Shown here piece by piece: positions 4,087 to 5,334 of a DNA stretch of 5,334 nucleotides. The notes beneath the pieces are model-generated. The model saw only the letters and a program-made list of their open reading frames with translations. It was not told where the DNA came from and did no database searches. The position numbers were made by a program, and so were the translations under genes. The DNA comes from Candidatus Bipolaricaulota bacterium (lineage in GTDB: Bacteria > Bipolaricaulota > Bipolaricaulia > Bipolaricaulales > Bipolaricaulaceae), in NCBI GenBank assembly GCA_021163465.1, contig JAGGWU010000005.1, forward strand, positions 1 to 5,334, read 5' to 3'. Positions within the stretch are counted from its first letter, which is position 1. Each line of letters opens with the position of its first letter.

Positions 4087-5334
4087 GTGCAAAAGCGGGC
4101 TTTGTGCCTTTTCCTTGGACGGTGGTTATTAGGGTTTGTGAGCTTTGCTGCTCCTGCCCTTTCCGGTAATACCACGATTAGTCTAAGCGCCCTTCCACTC
4201 CCGTGTACACTTGTGGATGAAACCAAGCTCGACACCCCCTGTGAGCGCACCGTTTTTTCTTGGGATCTGGACATTGCGCTTCGGTTCGCCCTGGAGCTCG
4301 AGGATCGTTGGGAGCTGTGGCTCGATGCGGCGGCGGGATTCGCGGGATTTGAACATGTGGTTTTCGGCGGCCGAGGTTTTCTGGGAGAGGTGACGGTGAA
4401 GCCCGAACTTTGGCTCGCGATTCCGTTTGAGTCTGTCCTCGATGTAAACAATCTCCCTAACTCAGCCATCATATCACCCGGGGAAATGTTATTCGCCGCA
4501 GCACAAGTGCAAGCCAGTTGGAAAGTGGACGTCTTCGATATCCGTTGGACTTCGGTCTTCCAAGATATCAACTTCCCCGATCCGGGGAGAGACTATCCCT
4601 ATTTACATTACGGAATTCAAAGCCAGAGCTTCGCCATGGGAACGGTGGTCAACGTATCCACTACTCTGGCCAACGATGTGGGAGTTGGTTTCCAAGCAGG
4701 TTTCGGGGCAGAGCCGGGTGGATTCCGCGTGAAGGGATATTCCACCTCGGTGCGGGCCGTGCCCGATAGGCTTTATGCCCGTGTATCAGTCAACAACATA
4801 GCATTGAATTGTCCCTGGTGCGATTCTTGGGGTGCCCTTATAGATCGGGTGCGGCTCGGTTTGTCCTTTGCCGTTGAACCCAAGGAAGAGACGTTCATGA
4901 GGGTGGGAGGATCGATAATTTTCAATTTGTACAAATCCATTCGCGTGAGCACCTCTTTCAACATGGTGGTGCCGGAGGGGATTGAATGGGGAGGGATCTC
5001 GGTAAGCGCCAAAACGCCGGTGGGCTCCCTCAACCTTCATTTTGGCCCGGAGGGGGAATTCAAGTCGGGGACGTTGAATATGAACTACAGGACTCAGCTC
5101 AATTTAGGATGGACTAGCGGCATCTTCACCGCCCGAGCTACGGCCACTTCCCAGCGGGGGATAAGTTCCGCCTCGGCCTCGCTGTCGTTAAGCCAGGGGA
5201 CGTTTTCATCCAACTATAACATCTCCTATGCGTACCAATCGGATCGGGGACTCGCGTTCGCGAGCTTCTCCCTTCGGTTCCGACTCAACCTGAACCCGCT
5301 TCAGGTAGGGGTACATCTCACCTTCGGCCGCTAC
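4087..5334 (+). CDS. Exported beta-strand-rich protein, probable outer-membrane beta-barrel (open at window edge)
   Basis: The frame is open from GTG 4087 through the last base of the window and gives 416 residues with no stop seen. Residues 1-26 look like a signal peptide: Lys3-Arg4, a hydrophobic core (LCLFLGRWLLGFVSFAAPA) and small residues near 22-27 for cleavage. The remainder is made of alternating polar/hydrophobic strands with short Gly/Asn/Ser turns, typical of transmembrane beta-barrels; the strands of about 275-416 are especially regular. The last residues in view, VGVHLTFGRY, have the alternating pattern and terminal aromatic residue common in final barrel strands, so the true stop may be very near. 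Unusually for an envelope protein it has two Cys pairs, Cys40/Cys52 and Cys242/Cys245 (CPWC), which may form disulfides. It should sit in the outer membrane or periplasm, but pore, adhesin or enzyme function cannot be told apart. Its base composition is visibly less GC-rich than that of the minus-strand genes. I recognise no named family. Confidence 0.8.
   Translation, partial: MQKRALCLFLGRWLLGFVSFAAPALSGNTTISLSALPLPCTLVDETKLDTPCERTVFSWDLDIALRFALELEDRWELWLDAAAGFAGFEHVVFGGRGFLGEVTVKPELWLAIPFESVLDVNNLPNSAIISPGEMLFAAAQVQASWKVDVFDIRWTSVFQDINFPDPGRDYPYLHYGIQSQSFAMGTVVNVSTTLANDVGVGFQAGFGAEPGGFRVKGYSTSVRAVPDRLYARVSVNNIALNCPWCDSWGALIDRVRLGLSFAVEPKEETFMRVGGSIIFNLYKSIRVSTSFNMVVPEGIEWGGISVSAKTPVGSLNLHFGPEGEFKSGTLNMNYRTQLNLGWTSGIFTARATATSQRGISSASASLSLSQGTFSSNYNISYAYQSDRGLAFASFSLRFRLNLNPLQVGVHLTFGRY

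Noticed and set aside
4049..4132. 27-codon open frame starting at an ATG before the exported gene
   Set aside because: There is no ribosome-binding site in front of it, it lies within the leader hairpin, and it overlaps the exported gene in another frame. A leader peptide cannot be supported.
4059..4571. 170-codon minus-strand open frame opposite the exported protein
   Set aside because: The translation is Ser/Arg/Pro-rich with no motif. The plus-strand frame has a signal peptide, a strong ribosome-binding site and beta-strand periodicity, so the minus frame is a shadow.

Overview
The window looks like a piece of a GC-rich, diderm (outer-membrane-bearing) bacterium, possibly thermophilic. 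The proteins are rich in Glu, Arg and Pro, and the Arg codons are often CGG and AGG. An exported beta-strand-rich protein of outer-membrane type sits beside a metallo-hydrolase of the UPF0282 type, which is best known from archaea. A deep-branching lineage such as Bipolaricaulota/Acetothermia would fit, but that is a guess from style, not a demonstrated assignment. No rRNA, tRNA, CRISPR array, insertion sequence or phage gene is visible.

Layout. Positions 1-114 (+) hold the last 37 codons of a gene that enters from the left. Its ending resembles that of alkaline-phosphatase-superfamily proteins. It converges on, and overlaps by 13 bases, a minus-strand remnant of an NfeD/ClpP-class membrane serine protease (102-671). 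That remnant lacks its N-terminus, a segment of the active-site region, the catalytic serine and the C-terminal membrane and OB-fold part. Upstream of it on the minus strand lies a two-gene unit: a UPF0282-like metallo-beta-lactamase-fold protein (1470-2576) followed by a HAD phosphatase (712-1461). The stop codon of the first abuts the Shine-Dalgarno sequence of the second. The unit seems to have its own extended -10 promoter placed so close to the ATG that the transcript would be almost leaderless. A 257-base gap (2577-2833) with small hairpins, one followed by a T run, separates it from a minus-strand radical SAM protein with extra C-terminal cysteines (2834-3928). A divergent spacer (3929-4086) carries a tandem 10-base repeat, a possible promoter and a leader hairpin. 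It leads into a plus-strand exported beta-rich protein (4087-5334) that is still open at the window edge.

How the genes may work together. The MBL and HAD proteins are probably co-translated and so may share a hydrolytic or housekeeping role, but neither substrate can be read from the sequence. The radical SAM gene and the beta-barrel candidate are divergently transcribed from a shared control region, which allows but does not prove co-regulation. I see no complete novel multi-gene system. The most interesting items are the decayed NfeD gene, the radical SAM protein of unassigned function, the Cys-pair-containing envelope protein, and the structured divergent control region.
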